DNA from: UBA4486 sp041984885
Lineage (GTDB): Bacteria > Pseudomonadota > Gammaproteobacteria > Eutrophobiales > Eutrophobiaceae
DNA: 64,000 nt
Direction of reading: 5' to 3'
NCBI GenBank assembly: GCA_041984885.1
Contig: JBHIXH010000001.1
Coordinates: forward strand, 62,001-126,000
Each line of letters begins with the position of its first letter. Positions within the stretch are counted from its first letter, which is position 1. Positions 51,357-60,025 of this stretch are shown in pieces. The notes beneath the pieces were generated by a model that did not search any database, was not told the origin of the DNA, and saw only the letters and a list, made by a program, of their open reading frames with translations. The translations under genes and the position numbers were made by a program.

Positions 51357-53255
51357 TTACCGGTCAAGCCGGGCACGCGCCTGGCGGATTTTTTCCAGCG
51401 CCTCTTGCAAGCCCTTATTATCCGGCGCTAATTCAATCGCTTCCAGTACATACTCTTCTGCCAGTTCATATTGACCTGCTTCCACTGCTTTTTTCACCTT
51501 GCGTTCAAAATTTTTCGCCATTCGCCGGGCCTGCCGCTGCGCAGATTTATTGTCCGGATCCTCTTCCAGAGTTTTCTGAATACGTTGAATCGTATTGCGC
51601 TCGGTCTCGTCCATTAACGGGCGCCTGTTTGAGTCTTCCATTTCGGTATTCTTTTGTCTTGTCTCCTCTGCTTGTAACTGCGCATCCAGATGCCGACGTG
51701 CCTCGGCCAATGCCGGGTGTAATGGATCAACCTGCCCCGCCTTGTCCAGGTATTGTCCGGCGGCGGCAATGTCGTTCTGGTTTAATGCCTTATGCATCAA
51801 GTGCAAATAGGTCTCTGCCACCCGTCTCATACCTGACCGTGCCTCGGTATTCGTCGGATCCAGTTGCAGTACCTGTGCATATTTTTCGACGGCATTATTG
51901 TCAGCCGGTGTCGTCAAGCGGTATGAGCGAATATCGTTATCGGCGGCCTGCAGTAGATCCCCTATTTTCGCACTGGTCGGGTCGGTCTCAACCATGACCG
52001 GCGCCGGCTTCTCCCCGGTAATAACCTCCTGCTGGCCAGCAGGTGCCGGCTGAACGGCAGTCTCGGTATTCGTCTCAACCTCGGCGGGCAAATCTGTTTC
52101 TGCATGTTTATTCCGTTTGCCGAGCACGGAAAGTATGACCAGGACCAACCACAGTATCGCCAGCCACTTCAGTATCGTTTTAATCCGCTGCCAAAGCCGT
52201 CGAAAAAAAGACGGTGGATTCGCTACGGTGTCGGTTTGCACCGTGCCGGCCGACATCGCGGATGGATCCACCTGAAAGGTTTTCTGTGGTTCGCTGTCTG
52301 CCAGTTCCGTCTCGGCTTCCGAGGCAGATGGAGTCAATGGCTCAGTGGCCGTGACATCGGCAGGATCAATTGTCGCCTGCGAAAAGTTCTGGCGCCAGTC
52401 CGTGATCGTCTGTGGTCGATCTTCTGCACGAAAACCCAGGCCCCGATCTATTGCCTGTAGGAATGACAGGCTGTAGCCATCCGGTTTCACCACTGCGGCT
52501 GGCACCAGCAGGTCCTGACCTGTATGCAATATCGATTCACTACGATCGACCGCGTTCGGTGGCGAACGGCCGATGGTGGCACGGTACAGGGTCGCTGCCA
52601 GACCATAAATATCAGTCCACGGTCCCTGTTTGTCACTTTTACTGACGTATTGCTCAAACGGCGCGTAGCCAGGCGAGACCATGGTCGTTAATGTTTGTGT
52701 TTGCTGACTCAACGCCTGTCGGGCTGATCCAAAGTCGAGCAGGACCGGGCTGCCGTCCTGACGGACATAGATATTCGCCGGCTTGATATCACGGTGAATG
52801 AATTGCAACTGATGCACCTTCTCCAGGCCATCAAGCAAGGGAAAGAGCAGCGATAATTGCTCCTGCTCGGACAAGGTCTTTTGCTGTTTCAGTCGATCAT
52901 GTAATGCCTCGCCTTCCTCGTATTCCATTACCATGTAGGCGGTGTTGTTATCGGTGAAGACCGTCAACACCCGCACGATATGTGGGTGCTTGAACCGGGC
53001 CAGCGTTTGCGCTTCCTTGATAAAGCGCTCCAGCCCCCAGGAAAATTGTTCACCGTATTCCCCGGAAACCGGGTGCACGGAATCGTCCTCTTCCCGCTGC
53101 GCCAGCTCGGATGGCAGGTATTCCTTGATGGCGACACGCTGGTTCAGGTTCGTGTCCCCGGCGAGGTAGGTAATACCGAACCCGCCCTGGCCGAGCACTT
53201 TTTCGATCACGTACCAGTGGAGTCGATAGCCCGGTTGCAGTGTTTGTCTTGCCAT
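51357..53255 (-). CDS. Ser/Thr protein kinase with transmembrane segment and TPR-like tail
   Basis: This 632-aa protein has an N-terminal Hanks-type kinase (residues ~10-290) with a Gly loop GQGGFG (22-27), Lys44, HRD at 154-156 and DFG at 174-176, all intact. A linker leads to one transmembrane helix about residues 365-385. The C-terminal periplasmic part (~430-632) is helical with TPR-like repeats (AEEYVLEAIELAPDNKGLQEAL). It probably senses envelope state and phosphorylates cytosolic targets. No partner phosphatase is seen nearby. Confidence 0.9.
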   Translation of the reverse strand: MARQTLQPGYRLHWYVIEKVLGQGGFGITYLAGDTNLNQRVAIKEYLPSELAQREEDDSVHPVSGEYGEQFSWGLERFIKEAQTLARFKHPHIVRVLTVFTDNNTAYMVMEYEEGEALHDRLKQQKTLSEQEQLSLLFPLLDGLEKVHQLQFIHRDIKPANIYVRQDGSPVLLDFGSARQALSQQTQTLTTMVSPGYAPFEQYVSKSDKQGPWTDIYGLAATLYRATIGRSPPNAVDRSESILHTGQDLLVPAAVVKPDGYSLSFLQAIDRGLGFRAEDRPQTITDWRQNFSQATIDPADVTATEPLTPSASEAETELADSEPQKTFQVDPSAMSAGTVQTDTVANPPSFFRRLWQRIKTILKWLAILWLVLVILSVLGKRNKHAETDLPAEVETNTETAVQPAPAGQQEVITGEKPAPVMVETDPTSAKIGDLLQAADNDIRSYRLTTPADNNAVEKYAQVLQLDPTNTEARSGMRRVAETYLHLMHKALNQNDIAAAGQYLDKAGQVDPLHPALAEARRHLDAQLQAEETRQKNTEMEDSNRRPLMDETERNTIQRIQKTLEEDPDNKSAQRQARRMAKNFERKVKKAVEAGQYELAEEYVLEAIELAPDNKGLQEALEKIRQARARLDR

Positions 53256-53497
53256 CAGTTAATTTTCATTTTTGCTTGTCATGCCAACAACCCGCATCGT
53301 ACAGATAAACAGGCGTGCTATGGAATGAATCCACGTGTACGTCCAAAAGATCCGGATTACGTATCTTACGCTGAAAAAAAATCCCGATAAATCAGGATCA
53401 TATTCAGTACATCCGGAATCGTAAAAACCCCTAAAGATTTTTCCCCAGGCGTCGATATCCCTACCTGAATAGTGGTGATTGCGGAGGAGCACAAAAC

Positions 53498-53905
53498 ATG
53501 AAAATCAGGAAAGACAATCAAAACACAGAAAAACTCGACAGCCTGGCAGCGATGACAGACTTGCTGGCACTGAACACGATGCTGGAAGCCGCCCGTATAG
53601 GCAATGAAGGCAAAGGGTTTGCGACAGTGAGTCAGGAAATCATGGATTTCACCGACAAGGTTGAACGTTGCAGATCAGGCAACCGCTTTTTACATCGCCG
53701 TATTCAAAATCTTGCCCCTTACGAAATAGACACTGCCATACACGATCAACTGCATGCGATGGAAGACTTGAACGCCAGCCTCAGTTCGATCACACAACTC
53801 AGTGCAGAGATAACGGACTCGGGTGCGGCAAAATCGTTACCACGAAAGGAATTGAATCATTTGTACGCATTACTCGGCAGAAACTCGGGTCAGGACATAG
53901 CCTGA
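53498..53905 (+). CDS. miniature MCP-like signalling-hairpin protein
   Basis: This 135-aa soluble protein has a segment MTDLLALNTMLEAARIGNEGKGFATVSQEI that closely resembles the highly conserved hairpin tip of methyl-accepting chemotaxis proteins, the CheA/CheW contact region. No sensor domain, membrane helix or HAMP precedes it; only ~17 polar residues do. GGAGGAGC sits just before its ATG, arguing it is translated. It may be a decayed chemoreceptor or a small regulator. The remaining helices do not match the MCP stalk. Confidence 0.65.
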   Translation: MKIRKDNQNTEKLDSLAAMTDLLALNTMLEAARIGNEGKGFATVSQEIMDFTDKVERCRSGNRFLHRRIQNLAPYEIDTAIHDQLHAMEDLNASLSSITQLSAEITDSGAAKSLPRKELNHLYALLGRNSGQDIA

Positions 53906-53927
53906 TTATTACCCTGCTCAGTAAAGC

Positions 53928-54869
53928 CTAATCCAGTTCAGCCTCCAGTTCCTGTTCCTGGTCCAACGCGGCCAGGTGCAGGACTTTCAATGTTTGTTCT
54001 ATCACGTGTTCCGGCGCCTCACGATGAATACTGTGGCCACTGTCACGTACCATGACCCGCCAGGCCTGCGGTGAGAGGTTCAGCAAGTCTTTCTGCATGC
54101 CCTGCCATTCAACTTCGAGCGACTTGTCACCGGGTATAACCGGCAATTGGGATTTTCCGCGGGACAATACCGCCATCGGAATTGGCGGCAAACGGCTCAG
54201 GATTCCATTCACTTCATCTGCACTGTCGCTGAAACTTTTTAATTCATCCATCTGCGTCCAGACTGATTTACGTTGTGCGTTAAGGTGTTTCCATAACCGC
54301 TGCTCCGGTGTTAACAGGCTCTCGTCTTCGAACAGGTAACCACCGATATCATGTTTCGGAGCATCAGCCAGTTCGTCGAGAGCAGCCAGCCGGGTAACCT
54401 GATCCCAGTGTGACGAATCGACAAGCACCAGACCGGATGTCTCGTCCGGAAATGCGGCAGCAAAAAACTGTGCAACCAGACCTCCGAACGAATGCCCCAC
54501 CATGACGTAAGGCCCTTCGATGTTCGCCTGTTTTAACAGCAGGTAGAGTTCAAGTGCAATTTGAGATGTTATACGTGGTCCGGGTCCCGGATCACTCAGG
54601 CCGTTACCGGCACGATCATACAAACACACTCGCGTATGTTCGGCGAGTTCTTTCTGGATCGGAATCCAGTTTGCCAGTGAATCGCCAATCCCCGGTTCAA
54701 CGATCACGGTTTCATTGCCCTCGCCCTCACAATGAAAGTACATGCGAAATTGTTCAAAAATCAGAACGTAATCGCCGGGTGGTTCGTAGTCTTCGAATAA
54801 ACCATGCGAGTGAGCTACAGGAATGCAACTAATAATCAGTAGAAGTGCAGTATGTACAGGACATTTCAT
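53928..54869 (-). CDS. secreted alpha/beta hydrolase
   Basis: This 313-aa protein has a signal peptide (about residues 1-22, ending VAHSHG). The alpha/beta hydrolase fold shows an oxyanion-side segment VEPGIGDSLANW, the nucleophile elbow GHSFGG (Ser in VMVGHSFGGL), and a late catalytic His in DSGHSIHREAP. Substrate is unknown; it could be an esterase or epoxide-type hydrolase acting in the periplasm. Confidence 0.87.
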   Translation of the reverse strand: MKCPVHTALLLIISCIPVAHSHGLFEDYEPPGDYVLIFEQFRMYFHCEGEGNETVIVEPGIGDSLANWIPIQKELAEHTRVCLYDRAGNGLSDPGPGPRITSQIALELYLLLKQANIEGPYVMVGHSFGGLVAQFFAAAFPDETSGLVLVDSSHWDQVTRLAALDELADAPKHDIGGYLFEDESLLTPEQRLWKHLNAQRKSVWTQMDELKSFSDSADEVNGILSRLPPIPMAVLSRGKSQLPVIPGDKSLEVEWQGMQKDLLNLSPQAWRVMVRDSGHSIHREAPEHVIEQTLKVLHLAALDQEQELEAELD

Positions 54870-54959
54870 CGGTTATAGTATTCTGTCTGGTTACACTATT
54901 TTTATAACGCTTTCCGGATAAAAATAAAAGTAATAAGTTGATTAAAGAGGAGCAGATTT

Positions 54960-55430
54960 ATGGCAATTGAAGAAGGTAAAGCCGCACCGGCATTCACATT
55001 GAAAGACGAGAACGACAACAAGGTTGCGTTAAGAGATCTCAAGGGCAACGATGTCATATTATATTTTTATCCAAAGGACGATACGCCCGGTTGCACCAAA
55101 GAAGCATGTGGTTTTCGTGACTTCTGGAAAGAGATAAAAAAAACCGGAGCAAAGGTTTATGGAGTTTCACCAGACGATGGCGAGTCACATAAAAAATTTA
55201 TCAGGAAATATAAATTACCGTTTTCATTGCTGTGCGATCCGGATAAAAAAGTCATGACGAAATACGAAGCATTCGGTGAAAAAATGATGTACGGGAAAAA
55301 AGTGGAAGGCGTAATACGTTCAACTGTCTGGATTGGTGCGAACGGTAAAGTCATCAAACACTGGCGCAAGGTACCAAAGGCTGCCGACCATCCGCAGAAA
55401 GTGCTGGAGGCATTGCAGAACGCCGGGTAA
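54960..55430 (+). CDS. bcp: thiol peroxidase, PrxQ/BCP family peroxiredoxin
   Basis: This 156-aa peroxiredoxin has peroxidatic Cys45 and resolving Cys50 in DTPGCTKEAC, the atypical 2-Cys arrangement of BCP/PrxQ. It removes H2O2 and organic peroxides using thioredoxin. RBS AGAGGAGC lies 7 nt before the ATG. Its stop codon is followed immediately by the greB start. Confidence 0.94.
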   Translation: MAIEEGKAAPAFTLKDENDNKVALRDLKGNDVILYFYPKDDTPGCTKEACGFRDFWKEIKKTGAKVYGVSPDDGESHKKFIRKYKLPFSLLCDPDKKVMTKYEAFGEKMMYGKKVEGVIRSTVWIGANGKVIKHWRKVPKAADHPQKVLEALQNAG

Positions 55431-55931
55431 ATGAGTCGCTGGAGAGAAAAAAGACCACCTTCATCGCCCTACATCACACCCGAGGGATACGCCCGACTCG
55501 AACACGAGACCCGGCAACTGTGGCAAAAACGTGATGAGGTGCGCCAGGCACTGTCGGCCGCGGCTGCCGAAGGCGACAGATCAGAGAACGCCGAATACAT
55601 CTATCGAAAAAAACAACTGCGTGAACTGGATGGGCGTATCACGTATTTACAAAAACGCATGCCTTCACTGCAGATCGTGCATCCACCTGACAGGAAAGAC
55701 CAGATTCGTTTTGGCGCACGGGTCAAACTGGAAAACGACAGCGGCGAACTGTCTGAATTCCGTATCGTTGGTGCCGATGAGTTCGATCATACAGAAAACG
55801 GAATCAGTATTGATGCGCCGGTCGCACGTGCCCTGATCGGTAAATCTGTCGATGATGAAGTTTCTATTGAAACACAAACAGGCATACAGGCTTATATAGT
55901 TATCGAGATCAACTATCGTCTATCAATATGA
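55431..55931 (+). CDS. greB: transcription elongation factor GreB
   Basis: This 166-aa Gre factor has an N-terminal coiled coil with the acidic tip GDRSENAEYIYRKKQLRELD and a C-terminal FKBP-like domain. The DRSENAEY tip and the Arg/Lys-rich patch fit GreB rather than GreA. It rescues backtracked RNA polymerase by stimulating transcript cleavage. It directly abuts bcp and overlaps lemA by 4 bp. Confidence 0.92.
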   Translation: MSRWREKRPPSSPYITPEGYARLEHETRQLWQKRDEVRQALSAAAAEGDRSENAEYIYRKKQLRELDGRITYLQKRMPSLQIVHPPDRKDQIRFGARVKLENDSGELSEFRIVGADEFDHTENGISIDAPVARALIGKSVDDEVSIETQTGIQAYIVIEINYRLSI

Positions 55932-56452
55932 TTCAATATCTCGAAATCCTGTTATTGCTTGTCGGGCTGCCCTTGCTCTGGGCAATTGTGATTTATAACC
56001 TGCTGGTGCGGGACAAGAACCGCGTGCTGACTGCGTGGAGTGACATCGACGTACAACTCAAACGACGTCACGACCTGATACCAAAACTGGTCGAGTCGGT
56101 AAGGCAATATGCAAACTATGAGAGCGCCACACTGACGCACATCACCGCGTTACGTGCGCAAAGCGAAGCCATATCGGACATCGCCAAAAAAGGCGAACTG
56201 GAAACCGAGCTGGGATCAGTAATGCAGAACCTGTTTGCACTGGCAGAAGATTATCCGGATCTAAAAGCCGATCAATCGTATCTTGACCTGCAAAAAAACC
56301 TGACAGACGTGGAAAATAATCTGCAGTATGCCAGACGCTATTATAACGGTGCCGTACGGAATCTGAATGTTCGGATTGAATCGTTTCCCGATCTTTTAAT
56401 TGCCCGCTTGTTTGGATTTCGGCAAGCCGTGTTTTTCCAGTTTGAGTCATGA
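55928..56452 (+). CDS. lemA: LemA family membrane protein
   Basis: This 174-aa protein has one N-terminal transmembrane helix (residues ~5-27) followed by the LemA helical domain: YNLLVRDKNRVLTAWSDIDVQLKRRHDLIPKLVE and LQYARRYYNGAVRNLN. Function is unknown, but LemA and DUF2207 proteins are commonly paired. It overlaps both neighbours by 4 bp. Confidence 0.92.
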   Translation: MIQYLEILLLLVGLPLLWAIVIYNLLVRDKNRVLTAWSDIDVQLKRRHDLIPKLVESVRQYANYESATLTHITALRAQSEAISDIAKKGELETELGSVMQNLFALAEDYPDLKADQSYLDLQKNLTDVENNLQYARRYYNGAVRNLNVRIESFPDLLIARLFGFRQAVFFQFES

Positions 56453-58356
56453 GAACCCGGTGCAGCTTTATTTTTCTTGTTTGCCTGTGCATGTACTCAT
56501 CCGGTCATGCCGAGGAATTGATCACTTCATTTCACAGTGACATTGAAATCATGCAAAACGGCGATGTAATTGTTACCGAACACATCACGGTCAACGCCGA
56601 AGGTAACAGGATAAAACGGGGTATCTATCGGGATTTTCCCACGAAATACCGTGATCATTTTAACAACCGCTATAACGTCGGTTTCTGGCTGGAAGCACTG
56701 TTACGCAATGGGGAACCGGAGGCCTGGCATCAAAAGACACTTAAAAACGGCATACGCACCTACTTTGGCAGAAAACAACATCTTCTGAAACAAGGCGAGC
56801 ATAAGTACGAGTTCAGTTATCGTACTAATCGTCAGATTGGTTTCTTTGACAGACACGATGAACTCTACTGGAACGTCACCGGTAACGACTGGGAATTCGT
56901 AATCGAAAAGGCCAGCGCCCGCGTCAGGCTACCGGGAAACATTACTGCCGATTCAATCGATATCGAGGCCTATACCGGCAAACAATTCGATAAAGGTCGA
57001 CATTATTATGCCGAAGTGCGTGGTGACAGCCTGGCCTTTTTTGAGACCACCCGACCACTGCCCCGAAAACATGGTTTAACGATCGTTGTCGGCTTCCCCA
57101 AGGGACATGTGATCGAACCGTCAACAGAACAAAAACTACGCTGGTTTCTTGCTGATAACAGGCAGATACTCTTTCTTATCGGTGGCATACTGATCCTGCT
57201 GCTGTATTACTGGATCACCTGGATAAAAGTCGGTCGTGACCCGGAGACCGGCGTCATTGTTACCCAATACACCCCGCCAAAAGGCTACTCACCAGCCTCC
57301 ATGCGCTTTATCGAAAACATGCGCTACGACGATACCTGTTTTACTGCCGCACTGGTTAACCTGGCGGTGAAAGGTTACCTGAGCATTGAGCAACATGACG
57401 ATGAGTACACGCTGAAAAAACAACCGGACAACCAGGCCAGACTCGCACCGGGGGAAGCGGAACTGGTGAAAAAACTGTTCCGCGATGGACGCTCGATCGA
57501 AATGAAACAGTCAAACCACGACAGATTTCGGGCCGCCCGATCTGCACATAAAGCCTCATTAAAAAAGGATTACGAGAAGCTCTATTTTTTTACCAACACG
57601 GGTTACCACACGCTGGGCGCTGCTATTTCCCTGCTGGTTCTGATCGGCAGTTTATTTGCTGATACAGGAGGACTGAAACCGGAGGTGCTGTTTGTTCTCG
57701 TCTGGCTGACCTGCTGGACAATTGGCGTGTTTGTCCTGTTAAAGACCGCATGGCTCCAATGGCAACGCGTCAAGGATGGCCTGTTTAACGTGGTACATGC
57801 AGTCATCATCAGTGCATTTGCCATCCCTTTTCTGTCGGCCGAGTTGTTCGTGTTGAAATTTCTCGCGGATGAAACGTCTTACACATTGATGTTCATGGTG
57901 TTGCTCGTCGTCACGATCAACTGGTTGTTTTATGAATTATTAAAAGCGCCGACACGAGTCGGCCGTGAACTGCTCGACAAAGTAGAAGGCTTTCGCCATT
58001 ACATCGATGTTGCCGAGAGGAATGAGCTGGAAATGAAGTATGCGCCGAAAAAAACACCAGAGCAGTTTGAACAGTATTTGCCGTATGCGATTGCGCTTGG
58101 TATGGAAACACAATGGGCGAATATATTCAGTGGCGCCCTGGCAGACCTGCAACAAACCGGCGATCACTATCAACCGGCCTGGTATCGTGGTTCAAACTGG
58201 AACCCGCATCGGCTTGGCGAATTTACTTCCGGCATGAGTTCGTCGTTGACCTCGGCCGTTACCTCTTCATCCACTGCACCCGGTTCGTCTTCCGGCGGTG
58301 GTGGTGGTGGCTTCTCCGGAGGTGGTGGCGGTGGCGGTGGCGGCGGTGGCTGGTAA
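56449..58356 (+). CDS. DUF2207 (YPTM-type) membrane protein with Gly-rich tail
   Basis: This 635-aa protein has a signal peptide (about residues 1-21) and a periplasmic DUF2207 beta-domain (~22-230). A transmembrane helix follows (~240-262), then a cytosolic region, more hydrophobic helices (~385-500), and a C-terminal region that ends in Ser/Thr-rich sequence and a poly-Gly tail (GGGGGGFSGG to the final Trp). Its pairing with LemA is frequent in bacteria and suggests a membrane complex of unknown role. Confidence 0.9.
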   Translation: MRTRCSFIFLVCLCMYSSGHAEELITSFHSDIEIMQNGDVIVTEHITVNAEGNRIKRGIYRDFPTKYRDHFNNRYNVGFWLEALLRNGEPEAWHQKTLKNGIRTYFGRKQHLLKQGEHKYEFSYRTNRQIGFFDRHDELYWNVTGNDWEFVIEKASARVRLPGNITADSIDIEAYTGKQFDKGRHYYAEVRGDSLAFFETTRPLPRKHGLTIVVGFPKGHVIEPSTEQKLRWFLADNRQILFLIGGILILLLYYWITWIKVGRDPETGVIVTQYTPPKGYSPASMRFIENMRYDDTCFTAALVNLAVKGYLSIEQHDDEYTLKKQPDNQARLAPGEAELVKKLFRDGRSIEMKQSNHDRFRAARSAHKASLKKDYEKLYFFTNTGYHTLGAAISLLVLIGSLFADTGGLKPEVLFVLVWLTCWTIGVFVLLKTAWLQWQRVKDGLFNVVHAVIISAFAIPFLSAELFVLKFLADETSYTLMFMVLLVVTINWLFYELLKAPTRVGRELLDKVEGFRHYIDVAERNELEMKYAPKKTPEQFEQYLPYAIALGMETQWANIFSGALADLQQTGDHYQPAWYRGSNWNPHRLGEFTSGMSSSLTSAVTSSSTAPGSSSGGGGGGFSGGGGGGGGGGGW

Positions 58357-58515
58357 CGCTTTCTGCAACAAAACATTGAGAGCAGGTGCGAAACCTGTGT
58401 TAACGACCACTACGAACAGGCTTTGAAAAAGTGACAAGAAAAAGTTGCGGTGATACAAAGCCGGCAACAGTAATCTGTGATAACAGCCTTACCTTAACTA
58501 AACAGGATAAATGAC

Positions 58516-58974
58516 ATGCGCATACCAATCTTGATGCTTTTATTGTTTCTGTCCTTGTCCGTCCGGGCTGATGCCGAAATATGGGATGGAGACATCGTTG
58601 TGATCAAAACCCCGGAAGAGTTGGTCGCAAAACAGAAGCTGCCGTATTTTCACGGTATCTCGGCAGAAACGGCGAACAGCAAGGTGTTGTCAATGAATCT
58701 CGTCATGATTCCGCCCGGTGCCCAGGCCGAAGCACATTATCATGATGGCTATGAATCAGCGATATATGTAATACAGGGGCGGGTTGAAACGCGTTACGGC
58801 CATAACCTGGAGAAGTCCGTGATCAATGAGGCCGGTGATTTTGTGTTTATCCCGCCAAACGTACCACATCAGCCAAAAAATCTGAGTGACACTGAAACCG
58901 CGATTGCCATCGTTGCGCGTAACGATCCGAATGAACAGGAGAGTGTGACGCCCTACAAGACTGAACGTCAGTAG
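58516..58974 (+). CDS. exported cupin-domain protein
   Basis: This 152-aa protein has a signal peptide (about residues 1-20, ending RADAE) and a single cupin barrel. Metal-type motifs are visible: HYHDGYESAIYVIQGRVETRYG (first cupin motif) and PPNVPHQPKN (second). A metal-dependent enzyme or binding protein of unknown substrate. RBS AGGA lies 8 nt before the ATG. The 159 bp upstream of it hold no gene. Confidence 0.85.
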   Translation: MRIPILMLLLFLSLSVRADAEIWDGDIVVIKTPEELVAKQKLPYFHGISAETANSKVLSMNLVMIPPGAQAEAHYHDGYESAIYVIQGRVETRYGHNLEKSVINEAGDFVFIPPNVPHQPKNLSDTETAIAIVARNDPNEQESVTPYKTERQ

Positions 58975-59002
58975 CGTCCGGTTTCCCGGTTTAAGAATCT
59001 AA

Positions 59003-59032
59003 TAAAAAAATTAAACCCCGCCAGGGGCGGGG
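59003..59032 (-). terminator. Rho-independent terminator of the PEP-CTERM gene
   Basis: A perfect 7-bp GC stem CCCCGCC/GGCGGGG (59016-59022 with 59026-59032) with a 3-nt loop is followed on the minus strand by TTTAATTTTTTT. It lies 16 bp past the stop codon of the PEP-CTERM gene. Confidence 0.88.
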
Positions 59033-59048
59033 TAATGAAGTGATTATT

Positions 59049-59720
59049 TTATTCTTTTTTAATTCGGCTAAACCCGATGCCTGCGAGACCGAATCCCAAT
59101 AACCAGATTGTAAAAGGCTCTGGCGCAGAAACGACAACCGTCGATATGGCACCGACAGCATCAATATCAGCACCCACAGTAGCACCACTTGTACCACCTT
59201 CGTTTGGATCGTCTGTTAACCGAACGAAATAGAACAGGTCTGTGATGCCAAATCCGAAGGCATCAATATCGATACTTGAAATCGCACCGAATACTTTTCC
59301 TATACCATGCCAGGCGATGCCATCCTTACTTATCTCAACGAAGGTGTCTTCAACATCAGCCCCCAGTTCAAAGATATGCAGGTCATGATCGCTCGTACCG
59401 CTACCTGTTAGTGCATTATCTGTAAATTGGAGAGTTATTCTGCCCCCGTTGCCAAGTGCAACGTCTTCATCAAAAGTCAGTTGCGGCGCGCCGAGCGCCT
59501 TGGTGGGGTCAATTATAGTTCCGTCATTTCCGGGGATTTCAAACGGACCCGGTCCTCCACCGAAAAGCGGTTCATACGCTACAACCACATCCGCAAATGA
59601 AATCTCTCCTTCAGGAAACTCGATACCACCATAGGGAACTGCCCATGCTGCACTACAGTTAATACCCAACAATATACCTATTACTGATAAAGCCCGGTTA
59701 CGGAATGAAGTGTTAGACAT
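59049..59720 (-). CDS. PEP-CTERM sorting-domain protein
   Basis: This 223-aa secreted protein has a signal peptide (about residues 1-27) and, at the C-terminus, the sorting signal PEPFTIWLLGFGLAGIG followed by a basic tail (RIKKE). The mature part is beta-rich and acidic with a lectin-like layout, of unknown function. I chose the ATG at 59720 (GAGGG 8 nt upstream). It should be processed by an exosortase encoded elsewhere. The 305-bp upstream gap (59721-60025) shows no further gene and no clear promoter that I can name. Confidence 0.87.
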   Translation of the reverse strand: MSNTSFRNRALSVIGILLGINCSAAWAVPYGGIEFPEGEISFADVVVAYEPLFGGGPGPFEIPGNDGTIIDPTKALGAPQLTFDEDVALGNGGRITLQFTDNALTGSGTSDHDLHIFELGADVEDTFVEISKDGIAWHGIGKVFGAISSIDIDAFGFGITDLFYFVRLTDDPNEGGTSGATVGADIDAVGAISTVVVSAPEPFTIWLLGFGLAGIGFSRIKKE

Positions 59721-60025
59721 TTTCTCTACCCTCACTTGCTTTTTTCAGGTTTTACAGGATTGACACCTAAACTGAGGGCAAGTATCAGGCCAAAAACTTA
59801 TCTCTTTTAAAATCAGTTACCTGGAGTGTTCTAAATGTCGTTTATGTAAGTTTTTTCGACTCATACTTTCGTACTAATTCGAGAATTTCTCACGTATTTA
59901 CAGATAGATACATTACCTGTTTTGCCGGGAACGAGAATGCTGGTGAACGGGTAAAATTGTAATATTTACCGACACTTTTATTTATTAACGAGGCGATACG
60001 AACACTTGTCGGGCGGGGATTAAAA

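Noticed and set aside
58290..58356. Simple repeat or microsatellite
   Set aside because: The GGT/GGC run codes the Gly-rich tail in frame to the stop; treated as part of the gene, not as a separate repeat.
58170..58376. Pro-rich minus-strand frame
   Set aside because: It is the reverse complement of the poly-Gly codons at the end of the DUF2207 gene.
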